Notes under the pieces: generated by a model
What the model was told of the DNA's origin: nothing
What the model saw: the letters and a program-made list of their open reading frames with translations, nothing else
The model's database searches: none
Shown here: positions 1-12,400 of the stretch, piece after piece
Layout of the letters: the number at the start of each line of letters is the position of its first letter
Position numbering within the stretch: the first letter of the stretch is position 1
Source of the DNA: Mauremys mutica
Lineage: Eukaryota; Chordata; Testudines; Geoemydidae
Reading direction: 5' to 3'
DNA length: 64,000 nucleotides
Assembly: GCF_020497125.1 (NCBI RefSeq)
Contig: NC_059084.1
Span: 6,041,501 to 6,105,500, forward strand
Made by a program: the position numbers and the translations under genes

Positions 1-430
1 CTACCTCCACATGCCCTTTGAAGGGATTCTTGCACACCTCCATATCTGACCCTTTTGCCTGACATTTGCATGCAGGTTTGTGTGTCTATCCACATACATG
101 CAAGTGTATATTGCTTCTCTAACCATGATGACTGTGCTACTGAAATTTTAATACTCCGTTGGACACTTCAAGGGCTAGACTAGGGATCAGCTATCCCCCA
201 TGGCCAGTTTTTAAACCAGAATTTAGGGTCTTGTCAACATTAGGAAAACTAGATATCCCCGTAATAGCAACAGCAAAGCTGGTAGTAGCAGCAGCATTGT
301 AAGCAGTGGTGTAGCTAGGGCTCAGGTGTTTTTATCACCACATCCCTGTAACAAAACCAGACCCCCCATACAGACGTATCTTTCACACAGAGCAAAAGGT
401 GGGATAACAGAAATGGGAGAGATCACGTAC
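1..430. other. Intron of COL20A1 (3' edge of window)
   Basis: Intronic sequence downstream of the last exon seen. No further Gly-X-Y exon, gene or clear repeat was recognised on either strand. Confidence 0.6.
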
Positions 431-526
431 CACTGGACCCTGCACGGTGATTCCTTGGGAGCCTGGTGACCCTTGTTGTCCACCAGGACCCTCTGGTCCG
501 GCTTGTCCTGGAGGACCTGGCTCACC
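431..526 (-). CDS. COL20A1: COL20A1 exon: Gly-X-Y exon with a triplet interruption
   Basis: 96 bp (32 codons), phase 0-0. Acceptor CTGGCTTTAG|GGTGAG, donor CCAGTG|GTACGT. It starts [18 protein letters not shown] and ends [14 protein letters not shown]. Between GIT and GPV two extra residues (Val-Gln) break the Gly-every-third pattern. The total is still a multiple of three bases, so this is a true helix imperfection and not a frameshift. This is the most 3' exon in the window; the helix must continue below position 1. Confidence 0.94.
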
Positions 527-3500
527 CTAAAGCCAGTCAAAGAAATGAACCAAATGTGGGGAGGGACACCAGCGACTTCCACACGCATTGACTGCACCAT
601 ACGACCGGTGTCAACACGAAGCAGCTACTGGATGCAAAAGGAAGAGGCAAGGCCTGGAAGTGTCCAGTACCCTCGGCTGTACAGCCCTTTGTCTTTGCAG
701 TCCAAGGTTTTGAGTCCAGGGAAGTCAATGGTAAAACTCGCACTGGTTTCCAGGGAAGCAGGAGCAGCCCTGCCCTATAGCAAATTATTCTAGTGATTGG
801 AGCTGGTCAAAAAATGGGGGATGGGAAGGAGAGAAGGTCCCACAAAGACTTCCAAAAACGGTGTCCATTTTTCAATGTCTTTTTCTGACCAGCTCTATCA
901 ATGATGCTGGCTTCTGTGCAGAAAAAGGACAGCAGGGGAAGGGGGGGGGATTTCCCTTGCTTTTTTACTGGATTCTCTCAATCATGCTTTGTTGGGTAAC
1001 ACATAGCAAACACTCTGGGTGTGGATTTCAGTGCCTTCCCCACCCCCCAAATTCCAGGACGTTCAGATCCAGCCTTTTGTTTCATACTTGTCTCTGCTCC
1101 TTTTCCACAGAGAGATACCCAGTTTCCGTGGCGCACGCCGAGGCTCAGGGTAAAATCAGCCCCGCACGGCAGGGAGAATAAGAGCACCACAAAACTGGGG
1201 TGAACGTTTTCCGAAAGTCAGGTTGTTTTCTTAGAAAGAAGCTTATCGGATCCATGTAGTTAAATCAACACAACCAGGTGTCTGGAGAATTTTGGAGCAG
1301 AGATCACGTCTATATCGCACAGCTCTGAGCACCCACTTGGGGCTTAAATAACCATGTCATTTTCTATTCGATTTTCATTGTTCTGTTTCTCAAAATCTCT
1401 GGATCCCTGCGCTAAGTAGCAAAAAGGCTCAATCATTAATGTAGGGATGAATTCAGACCTGGGGTGAGTAAATGTAAATCAATTGAAGTTAAGGAAGTTG
1501 CACTTTCTCACCCCAGGTCTGCGTATGACCTGTAGCTGCCTGAAAGAAAATCGGAGGCGGAGTGCTGTCATTGCTCACCTTCGGCCCTGGTTCCCCTTGT
1601 TCCCCTTGCGGTCCTCTTCTCCCAGGACTGCCCTGCCAAAGTGGGACAAAGCACAAGACTCTCTTGTTATTAATATTAAGTAGTGTCTGTACTGCGGTAG
1701 CGCTTATACTGCACACACATGTCAGAAGATGCTCCTTGCCCTCGAAGAGCTTGCTAGAGGGGGATGTGGCAAACAGAGCAGGAAGCAGAAGGTAACAGCG
1801 AGATACTAGTGAGTGTGAAAAGCAGCGGTCACTGCACATCTGCTGCTGGACCATCCGTCGCAGCAGAGATTTGAAGGGAGGACAATGAGGTGGCTTTGTG
1901 GATGCTTATTTCTTCCAGGCATGAGGAGCAGCACAGGAGAAAGCCTGAAGTTGCTTGGTTTTGTAACTGTAAGAAATGGCTGCCGAAGGCGACATCAGTA
2001 GCAGTGAGAGTTGACTTGTGGTTTTGCACCTCTACAGAAAATCTAGGACGGAAGCAACTTTTCTGCTCCATCTGCTTCATTCCAGAGCAGCGTGGGTGGC
2101 TCTGCAAATGGTGACGTTGACACAAATCAAAGAGGTCAGGTGAGAGGTGGCCCCCAAGAGGCTCCAAAAGCAGATCCAAATTAGGGGTTCACCCAATTTT
2201 TTAAGGACTCAGATGCGGCGTTCTAGTGAAGCCCCATCTCTAGCTCACACTCAGCTCAGCCCACATGGGAATTGTAATCGTGAAAACTCTCACTGTGGTC
2301 GTGAGTGGATGCGTAAAGCTCCTCTCATGCTCCCAGCACATGCATATGATGGCCTTGCCGCCATATGGCCCTAGGTAAGTCTGCCACAAATGCATTTTGA
2401 GAGGGCTGAACAGTAACAAGCAGGAAATGGTTGCCTCTCCTGTGGCAAGCTCCTCTCAGGTCAATGGTGTAAGAGAGATTAGAATCAGATCCTCCGTAGT
2501 TTAGTATATTCCATAAAAAGGAAAGGTATTCAGTGGGACCATGGAAATGCAACGGAAGCATTTCGTGATGGCACTGAGATTACACACTCGTTTCTCAAAG
2601 TGCTTCTCCCGAAGTGATGCTGATTAATCTCTATTCCAGCCACTTGCAGCAAGCTGGGGATGGAACAGCAGCTCATACTTGTACAGACTCTAGAGCACAC
2701 ATTCTACTTTACATAAGCTCCAGATGAGCACTCTCACAGCAGGGAAGGGTAGTATATCCAGGGAGACCTGGTTTATCTGCGCATCTGCATAACCACTGGA
2801 TCTAAGAGGAATCTAATCTTCTAGCATGTACAGGTGCTGTATGAACTATTGACGTTTTAATCTGATGGCTTCTGTTCGTGAATCTAAATAGCAGTGGATT
2901 TGGATTAAGCAAGTCTGACTAAGAGCTTTGCTAGAGGTTGTTTATGGGGTGCCCCAAAGGGGCCTATCCCTGTGCAGAAGGAGCTCATTAAGGAAGAGTG
3001 GATATGCATGAGACATCCTTGCTCACTATGGAATAACTTTAGACATGTTAAGTGCAAATCGATCAGAGTTTCATGATGCATGAAGCATGTGTGTCATAAC
3101 TATATTCCCAACCATGCTGAAAGAAAACCCCTTACTCCCCTACAGTGCACTGAAGAGATATTTAAATTAGAAGGCCGCATGGGTTCATAACTATGCAGGT
3201 AGCAGGTTATCATAGAATCATGGGACTGGAAGGAACCTCGACAGGTCTTCTAGTCCAGTCCCCTAGACTTGTGGCAGGACTAATTATCTAGACCATCCCT
3301 GACAGGTGTTTGTCTAACCCGCTCTTAAAAATCTTCAATGCTGGAGATTCCACAACCTCCCTAGGCAATTTATTCCAGTGCTTAACCACCCTGACAGTTA
3401 GGAAGTTTTTCCTAATGTCCAACCTACACCTCCCATACTGCAATTTAAGCCCATTGCCTCTTGTCTTATCCTCAGCTGTTAAGAACAATTTTTCTCCCTC

Positions 3501-6393
3501 CTCCCTGTAATAACCTTTTATATACTTGAAAACTGTTCTCATGTCTTCTCAGTCTTCTCTTCTCCAGACTAAACAAACACAATTTTTTCCAATCTTCTCT
3601 CTTAGGTCATGTTTTCTAGACCTTTAATCGTCTTCATTGCTCTTCTCTGGACTTTCTCCAATTTGTCCACATCTTTCCTGAAATGTGGCGCCCAGAACTG
3701 GACACAAAACTCCAGTTGGGGCCTAATCAGCATGGAGTAGAGCGGAAGAATTACTTTTCGTGTCTTGATTACAACACTCCTGCTAATACATCCCAGAATG
3801 ATGTTTGCTTTTTTTGCAAGAGTGTTACACTGTGGACTCATATTTAGCTTGTGGTCCACTATGACCCCCAGATCCCTTTCTGCAGTACTTCCTAGGCAGT
3901 CATTTCCCCATTTTGTATGTGTGCAACTGATTGTTCCTTCCTAACTGGAGTACTTTGCATTTGTCCTTATTGAATTTCATCCTATTCACTTCAGACCATT
4001 TCTCCAGTTTGTCAAGATCATTTTGAATTTTAATCCTATCCTCCAAAACACTTGCAACCCCTCCCAGGTTGGTATCATCCGCAAACTTTATAAGTGTTCT
4101 CTCTATGCCATTATCTAAATCATTGATGAAGATATTGAACAGAACCAGACCCAGATCTGATCCCTGCGGGACCCCACTCGTTATGCCCTTCCAGCATGAC
4201 TGTGAAACCACTGATAACTACTCTCTGGGAACGGTTTTCCAACCAGTTTTGCACCCACCTTATAGTAGCTCCATCTAGGTTGCATTTCCCTAGTTTATTT
4301 ATGAGAAGGTTGTGCGAGACAGTATCAAAAGCCTTACTACAGTCAAGACATACCATGTCTACCGCTTCCCCCCATCCACAAGGCTTGTTACCCTGTCAAA
4401 GAAAGCTATCGGGTTGGTTTGACACAATTTGTTTTTGACAAATGACATACTGTGATGAAGCAATGAGCTGTGTAATTAAAATTTCCATTGGAATTAACCA
4501 CTAGTTATTATGTAACAATCCGTTGTTCCTTGTTAATTATGAAATTGACCTCACAGATGAATATTTAAAGGTTAAATATTTTAAAAGGTTAAAAAGTGCC
4601 AGTCCTGTTTATTGGCATCAAAAGGGCACATCGGCTTCTGCCCTGTCCCCTCGCTCCAGGAAGAAGTGACTCCACACCCAGTCGCGCAGGCCCTTTTCTC
4701 AGGCCTTCAACTTTAAAATTAGCACAGCACAATTGTCCCTCCCCCTCTAATCAGGGTCTTCCTCAGGGGCCTATCTACTCCCTACTGGGTTCCATACTGG
4801 AGGCCACCTGTCTGAGAGTCCAACCGTGCTCCGGAGCTGCCCACAGGAGCCAACCAGCTTCCTGTTCCCCAACCCCAGTGGTTTCCTATCAGCACCTCCC
4901 TGCTCCTGGCAGCTTTCTCCTCCACTGGGCCACCAGCTGGCTTTTGTAAGCACTTGATCACTAGCTGCTCTCTCTCAGCTGGGAGGGAGCTGATCCTTCG
5001 CAGATGAGGCTGGGCCCAACTCCCCTTAAAGAGCCGGCCACCCCGTAACAGGATATTATTAAACCATAATTATTTGACACAGAGAAAGATTTTTTCTACA
5101 TTGTGGAAGATTCTCTGGGCTTGAATTTTCAGCCCTCAGCTTCTTCATGCAAAAATTCCAATTGCACTCTGCAGGTGCAAATACCTGCTAGGTATTCCCA
5201 TGCCTGCTCTTGTTGTTTAAACAGTCCTGTGGGGAAATGTTAACATTTGCACCCAAAAAACCCATTGCGGCAAGTGGGTGCATGCATTACATGTACACGG
5301 AGGGACAGTAGGTACAGCCTTGGTTGTAAACGTTCTCCTCTCTCTGTGTAACGTGCATTATGAAACACAGAATTTGTGGTAATTATACAATTTTTCTGCA
5401 GTGACTGAAAAACAGATAGGAACAACCAGAACTTCTGAGAGCCAGAGTCAATACACACTCCTCCTACATTAAATTTTTATTGAATCCAGCCCTGAATCCA
5501 GCTGGATTCAAGGTTGCCATGCCATGCCTTTTGCATTTCAAGCGTTCATACAGGGTTTTGGAGCTTCCTATCCAACAGATCTTTACAGACAGACAAAAAG
5601 GGGAGCCAGCCTTTCTCCTGTAAGAGGATTAGTACAGTAATTCTCTCTCTGCCCCCAGCTGTCACTGTCGCCTTGCAAGATAACTTATTTCGCTTTGGCA
5701 GTAGGAGAGGGAAATGAAAGGAAAGGCCTGCCCAGGTTGAGATGGCTGCCTTGAGAGACACAAACATCGGCAGTTGTTGTATTATTCAGCATTTTAAAAA
5801 TACAAATACCTATGCAGAGATGGGCTTGGACCACGATGCCAGCTCCATGCGCCCTTTGCTTTGTTGGCATTTGATATTTGGATCGATATATTCTGGCTTC
5901 ATTGCACCTCTGATATTAAGGGGTCTTAAACCTCCCCCCAAAGTTGGGAAGTTCAGAGTTCAGGATATGGAAATCTGCCAGCATTTACTTGGTGTTCAGA
6001 ACCAAGGGAAGAGAAACCCAGCTCTGCAAGTCACAGTCACTGGGCCCAAGTTGAGCAGAGAAGGTCTCCACCTCCTTTAATCAGTTATATGATCTCATAA
6101 GAGATGATAAACATGGAGTCACATGCCATGCAGCGTAGTTCATTGCTTAACTTCCTGTTTCCCTTCTCTCCCTCTGTCCAGTGTCTGCCAAGATTGTGAG
6201 TTCATGGCAGGGACCTTGTCCTTTGCACATGGCTGTGAAATGCCACATGGATGCCAGACAATATGAACATTTCTAGGAACAAATGTGAGAAGGCAAACTT
6301 ACAGGGGGCCCTGGAGGACCTGGCAGGCCTGGGATACCTGAAGTGCAGGTGCAGGAAGGAGTCAAGGTAGGGCAGGTCTCTTCATTTCTCTGA

Positions 6394-6473
<80 letters not shown>

Positions 6474-9400
6474 AAATATGGGTAACATTCTCAAAAATTC
6501 AGTGCCATTTTCATGACTCAGGCAACTAAGTCTCATTGAAAGTAGAGCTGTCAATTAATTGCAGTTAACTCACATGATTAATTCAAAACAATTAATTGTG
6601 ATTAATTGCAGTTTTAATTGCACTATTAAACAATAGAATACCAATTGAAATTTATTAAATATGTTTGGATGTTTTTCTACATTTTCAAATATATTGATTT
6701 CAATTATAACACAGAATACAAAATGTACAGTGCTCACTTTGTAATAAAAATAATATAAATATTTGCACTGTACAAATGATAAACAAAAGAAATTGTATTT
6801 TTCAGTTCACCTCATACAAGTACTGTAGGGAAATCTCTTTATTGTGAAGGTGCAATTTACAAATACGGATTTTTTTTTGTTACATTACTGCACTCCATAA
6901 CAAAACAATGTAAAACTTTTCAGCCTGCAAGTCCACTCACTCCTACTTCTTATTCAGCCAATTGCTAAGGCAAACAAGTTTGTTTACAGTTACAGGAGAT
7001 AATGCTGCTCGCTTCTTATTTACATCACCTGAAAGTGAGAACACACTTTCTTTTGCATGGCACTTTTGTAGCTGGCATTTGAAGATATTTACGTGCCAGA
7101 TATGCTAAACATTCATATGCCTCTTCATGCTTCAGCCACCATTCCAGGACATGCTTCCATGCTGATGACACTTGTTAAGAAAAGAATGCGTTAATTAAAT
7201 TTGTGTGTAGCAAAGTGAAAACTCACCGGCACAGCACCTCCTGCTGGTCATCTGGGAATTAGCTCTTTTCCAGAGTTTGGAGCGCCCTCTGCAGGCCAAT
7301 GTCTCGCCTACCGCTGGCCCCGTGTTCCTCCCAGACCCCGGTGGCATTTACCTTGGGGTTCTGCCCCAGCAGTACCCCATGGTCTTGGTCTCCCCTCCCT
7401 GGGGAACCCCCAACCCTCTAAACCCGCTTTGCCTCGGTGGCTACTGCCAGTCATCAGCTAGCCCCCGCTCACTGGGGCCGACTGCAGTCTGTAATGGCCA
7501 CTCATCATTGGCAAGGGGTTAGGACCTGCTGCCTTTACCGATCCCCTCTGCAGCCCCAGTACTTTTTGGCCTTAAAGCAAGGCCTGCAGCCTGGGGGTTT
7601 TACCAGGCTGGAGCTCCCCAGCTCCCTTGCCCTATTCCCCAGCCCTGCTCCCTCCAGGGCTAGAGTGAGACTCCTCCAGCTTCTGGCCCACGGCCCTCTT
7701 ATCAGGGCCAGCTGAGCCCTGATTGGGCTGGTCACAGCTGTGGCTGCCTCCCCAAGCAGCCTAGCCTGGCTGTTTTTAACCCGTTCTCCAGGAGTGGGGC
7801 AGCTGCAGGCTGAACTCCTTGGGGGAGAATTGTATGTCTCCTGCTCTGTTTTACCCACATTCGGCCATACATTTCATGTTATGGCAGTCTCGGATGATCA
7901 CCCAGCACATGTTGTTCATTTTAAGAACATCTTTACCACAGATTTGACAAAACGCAAAGAAGGTACCAGTGTGAGCTTTCTAAAGAGAGCTACAGCACTC
8001 GACCCAAGGTTTAAGAATCTGAAGGGCCTGCCAAAATCTGAGAGGGATTAGGTGTGGAACATGCTTTCAGAAGTCTTAAAAGAGCAACACTCTGATGTGG
8101 AAACTACAGAACCCGAACCACCAAAAAAGAAAACCAACTTTCTGGTGATGGCATCTGACTCAGATGATGAAAATAAATACGCATCAGTCCACACTGCTTT
8201 GGATTGTTATCGAGCAAAACCCGTAATCAGCATGGACACATGTTCCCTGGAATGGTGGCTGAAGCATGAAGGAACATATGGATCTCTAGTACATCTGGCA
8301 CATAAATATCTTGTGACACCAACTGCAACAGTGCCACATGAATGCTAGTTCTCACTTTCAGGTGACATTGTAAACAAGAAGCAGGCGGCATTATCTCCTG
8401 CAAATGTAAACAAACTGGTTTGTCTAAGCAATTGGCTGAACAAGAAATAGGACTGAGTGGACTCGTAGGCTTTAAAGTTTTCCATTGTTTTATTTTTAAA
8501 TGCAGTTTTTTTGGTATATAATTCCATATTTGTAATTTCAGCTTTCATGATAAAGAGATTCCACTACAGTACTTGTATTAGGTAAATTGAAAAATACTAT
8601 TTCTTTTGGTTTTTACTGTGTAAATATTTGTAATAAAAATAAATATAAAGTGAGCACCGTACACTATATTTGAAAATGTAGAAAACAGCAAAATTATTTA
8701 AATAAATAATATCCTATTATTAATTGCGCAATAAATTGCGCGATTAATTTTTTTAATCTTTTGACAGCCCTAACTGAAATTAAATGGTACTTAGCCTCCT
8801 AAGTCCCTTTTGAACACGGGACTTAGGCACCGCTGAAAATTTTCTTTATCATTCCAGTACTTAGCTGGATTACATTTCCCATGATGCACCATGGTCTCCC
8901 CTCTTGGTGATATGAGGCAGTGCTTCATGGGAGTCCAAGGGCCATGGTGCATTATGGGAGATAAAGTCCAGCTGAGACACAATATTCAAATTGAAATATT
9001 TTGGTTTTCATCTGAAGTATTTCAATTTTAAGCTCAAAACCAAAACATTTTTGGATTTTGAGCATTCATTTTTTCAGTGAAAATCAAAAAACAATTTATA
9101 AAGGGAAATTTTCCAACCAGCCCTACATTTTATAGTCACTGAAATTTACAATCAATATATCCTGAGGAAAACAATCATTCAATCTACTCCTTTCTAAATA
9201 TTTGCCCACAAAACAAACCACCTCTCAGTTCAGGAGGAATACGTTTTTTGTGTGCAGTAGAAGCCCAGGAGCGGAAAGGAATAGCAGGGGAATGTTATAA
9301 CTTCAACTGACAAATTCGGGATTTCCGGTTCACGGGAGAATTTGAAATATCAAAAATTCCCACAAACTGGAAATCCCAAGAAAAAAAATCTTTCAGAAAC

Positions 9401-12400
9401 CTGACACACGGCACTTCCAAAACCAAATATACTTGCCAGAACCCTGGCATCTGCTTCGTAAAACTGACATTCTTGTCCACTGAATGTCAATTTCAGGCAG
9501 TAGTTGCTGGCGGTCCCAGGCAGGCTATCCCAGGCCAGAGACCCTGGGGCTTTCAGACTCATGGGCCAGCTGGTCCCCAAAGCTATTTTCATCAATCATT
9601 TTAGGTTTGATGAATTGGCATTTTCTGATGCTTTGTTTCATCAGGAAAATGTCCAACCGGCTGTAGTTATAACTCAGAAATGAAGGCCAATAGCAGAGCT
9701 GTGTGGCTGACAGCACTGGCTTAGTAGATCTGATTCAAGTCAGGAATTACGTGCCCTGGTGGAGATGTGTTTGAGAAGCTCTCTTACCTGCTGAAGCCAA
9801 CAGGCATTTTATTATTAATTTCACTGGGAGCAGATGCAGAAGCACGTGGCCTTAGCTCTAGCTAGTTTTATCAATTTCTTGGGAAAAAATAAAAGTTCAT
9901 CTTCTGGCCCTACCAAAATTCTATTTAAAGTGTCATTTCCTTGTGACACACTCCCCAGTCTCATCCCAATGAGCACATAGGTCAGTCACATCTTACCAGT
10001 GCCGGGAGATCACAACATCTATCTTCCTCTGCCCAGGAGTCACTGCAAACAAGCTGTAAAGTCTGCAGCTGGAACTGTGGAGCAAAGAGAATTAGACGAG
10101 TCATGAGAAGAGTTACAAATGTGACAGGTGGGTTGGCTGTGCAACCTGCCATTTCCGTGGCCATACATAATTATTCTACCCGCTGCTGGAGAAGAGAGGC
10201 CCCCTAACAAGGATTTAGGTGTAGAAAAAAGGATAGAACTGCAGTTTTTTTTTTTTTTAAATATAGTGCCTCCAGGTGTCCTGATGAACAGCAATTATGC
10301 AGGCTAATGCCCCAGTTATTGTATGTTCCCAACAATAGCTCACGCCAAGCCTTGTTAAGATGCCAATGAGAATAATAGCTCATCCTACTGCAAGCCGCAG
10401 GGTGGTCTGTCAAGAAGTTGTATAAGTTCTTGGCCACTTCTGGCTGCAGTAGAATGTAAAAATAACCTTATGTAAGAGACTATCATGAGCGTTCTCCCCT
10501 TCCCCCTACCCACCACCCATACAGACACATTCTTTCAAAGGCAATTGTACAAACTGCAGACACAAGGCAATGGACACAGAATTTAGAAGGGGCGGCAGGT
10601 CATTGGACTGCATTGCAAGTCGCCAGAGCCTTGCGACGTGAACTCCATAAGCTCATCCATGCTAACAAAACCTCAGTTTCTGATTTATTCACATTTCAGC
10701 AGCAGCCGCTCCCAAGGCCCCAGGCAATTGGCTTCAACACAAACCAAAATGTAAAAAGACAACTTTGCTCTGCTGCCACTCAAGAAAGTGGTAGAAGAAC
10801 AAAACCAGCAGATATTCCTGGGAGATGCATCCTCCCCCTCCAAATAAATCTGCCCTCCTTCTCAGCCTCTCCCTAGACTGCCAGATCTTTCCGTTTTGAT
10901 TAGCAAAAGGGCAAATGCAGCATGAGACCAAAAAAAGAAAAAGGGAGGGGAGATATATTTAAAACCCACAGTTTTTTAAAAATGCCATTTTTACCAAATC
11001 AAATCTTCCCCCCAGGAATTTAATGATGAGTGAGTGGTGCGACTGGAGGAGTGGGATTTGCAGCATATGGCTATAAAATGAGCCCCATACATCAAATGAC
11101 ACTTAGAGATGTCTTAAAAAAGGTTTGATGATAACCAGTAATGAGGCACTCTGTCTCCTCAAGGGCAGCAGAGCTGCAGAAGACATGAAACTTTGTTAGG
11201 CTTGAAGCATGACGGGAGTAGAGAAGGTCTGGGCTGTTCATTAATAGCTCTTCAATGAGTGGATCCAGCTAGCTAAGCTGCTAAAAGGAAAAACCAGGGA
11301 GGGAATAGAGGATATTTTCCTCCAAGGCAGAGATCTGACAGGGCTGCTGTCAGTCTAAACCACCACAGTATTTCTTTGGCAAATAAAATTAGAGCTGCTT
11401 GAATCCTGCTTTGTTATGAATCTGTTCCCATATCGTACTGCTCATTCCTTTGATGGCATTTCTCACGGTACGCTGCATGACTCCACTTCCTGGTGTTAGC
11501 TGAGGCTGCATGCAATACAGACGGGCCAGACTGCTTGTGCAATGCTGCCTTCACGTGTGGAAGGCTGCAGTCAGCTGATCTGTTCTTATTTGCACCTCCT
11601 AGATCTATGGTCAGAGTGCTGTGGAGCAGGCGCCTAATTCATCCTTGCCCTGCACCTGTGTAATCATTCAAACCAATGCAAATAATTCCCATGAAATCAG
11701 TGGGAGTCAGGTGCCAAAATACCTTTGAGGATCTGGACCCAAGGGGCAGAAAACACTACCAGATCAGCCGCTGGAGTGTTTCTGCACTTATTTTGCAGCG
11801 GTGTAAATGGCAACATGAGGTATAAGGCAATGAAGAATCAGATTCAGTGTGTTTTTTGTCTCTGGTGCTTGTTTTTCTCATGGGTCAATCAGCCCAAGAC
11901 CACTGATCTTCAGGGCACGGCACAAAGCCAAGATGTTTATTTTTTTCCTTTACCTATGGGGCAAAAGTGGGCTTTTGTTTGCAACTGAGTCTGGTGTTGA
12001 TAGGGTTTTTTTGGTGACTACTCTGAGTATTGTTTTACAGTCATTCAAGGACAGTCATTCAGGAACAGTGCACTTCTGAGAATTTTAGACCAAATGAAAC
12101 CCATCTGAACACGTTGCCCCCGTGATGACTAGTATGTGGCTGCTGCCACTCCCTGGGAGCTGATGTATAAAGCCTTCTCTCTTCGAAGCAATCTAGATTG
12201 CTTTTTCAGCCTCCTGCCTTTTTCAGCCAAGTGCAACAGGATCTGTATGTCCTCAGGTCCAAGATTATGTACTATTAAAGCTCCGTGTAAGCTCCTCACC
12301 TACAGATCAGGGTGCAAGCTGATGTGACTACATGGCACACACATGCTGTGCTACATCTCATCACAAACTCCCAAAAGTAGGAGGAGTGAGTGCAAAACAC

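Larger units (their letters stand above)
6542..8772 (+). mobile_element. Decayed hAT DNA transposon with long inverted arms
   Basis: The left end (AGAGCTGTCAATTAATTGC) is inverted relative to the right end (TTTTGACAGCCCTA). The arms stay complementary for about 400-500 bp (left arm to about 7050, right arm from about 8346). Between them a + strand frame carries the hAT C-terminal dimerisation region ([15 protein letters not shown], then ATVPHEC and beyond). The frame is cut by two in-frame TAG codons at 8049-8051 and 8346-8348. The flanks ATTGAAAG and ACTGAAAT look like a decayed 8-bp target duplication. It is broken further by an inserted block (7205-7815). Confidence 0.82.

Noticed and set aside
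1489..1854. 121-codon frame containing the 54-bp collagen exon
   Set aside because: Only the 54 bp between good splice sites has Gly-X-Y periodicity. The rest is intron read-through.
3288..4356. Minus-strand frames with reverse transcriptase motifs as a host gene
   Set aside because: They are consecutive broken pieces of a CR1 LINE ending in the CR1 tail.
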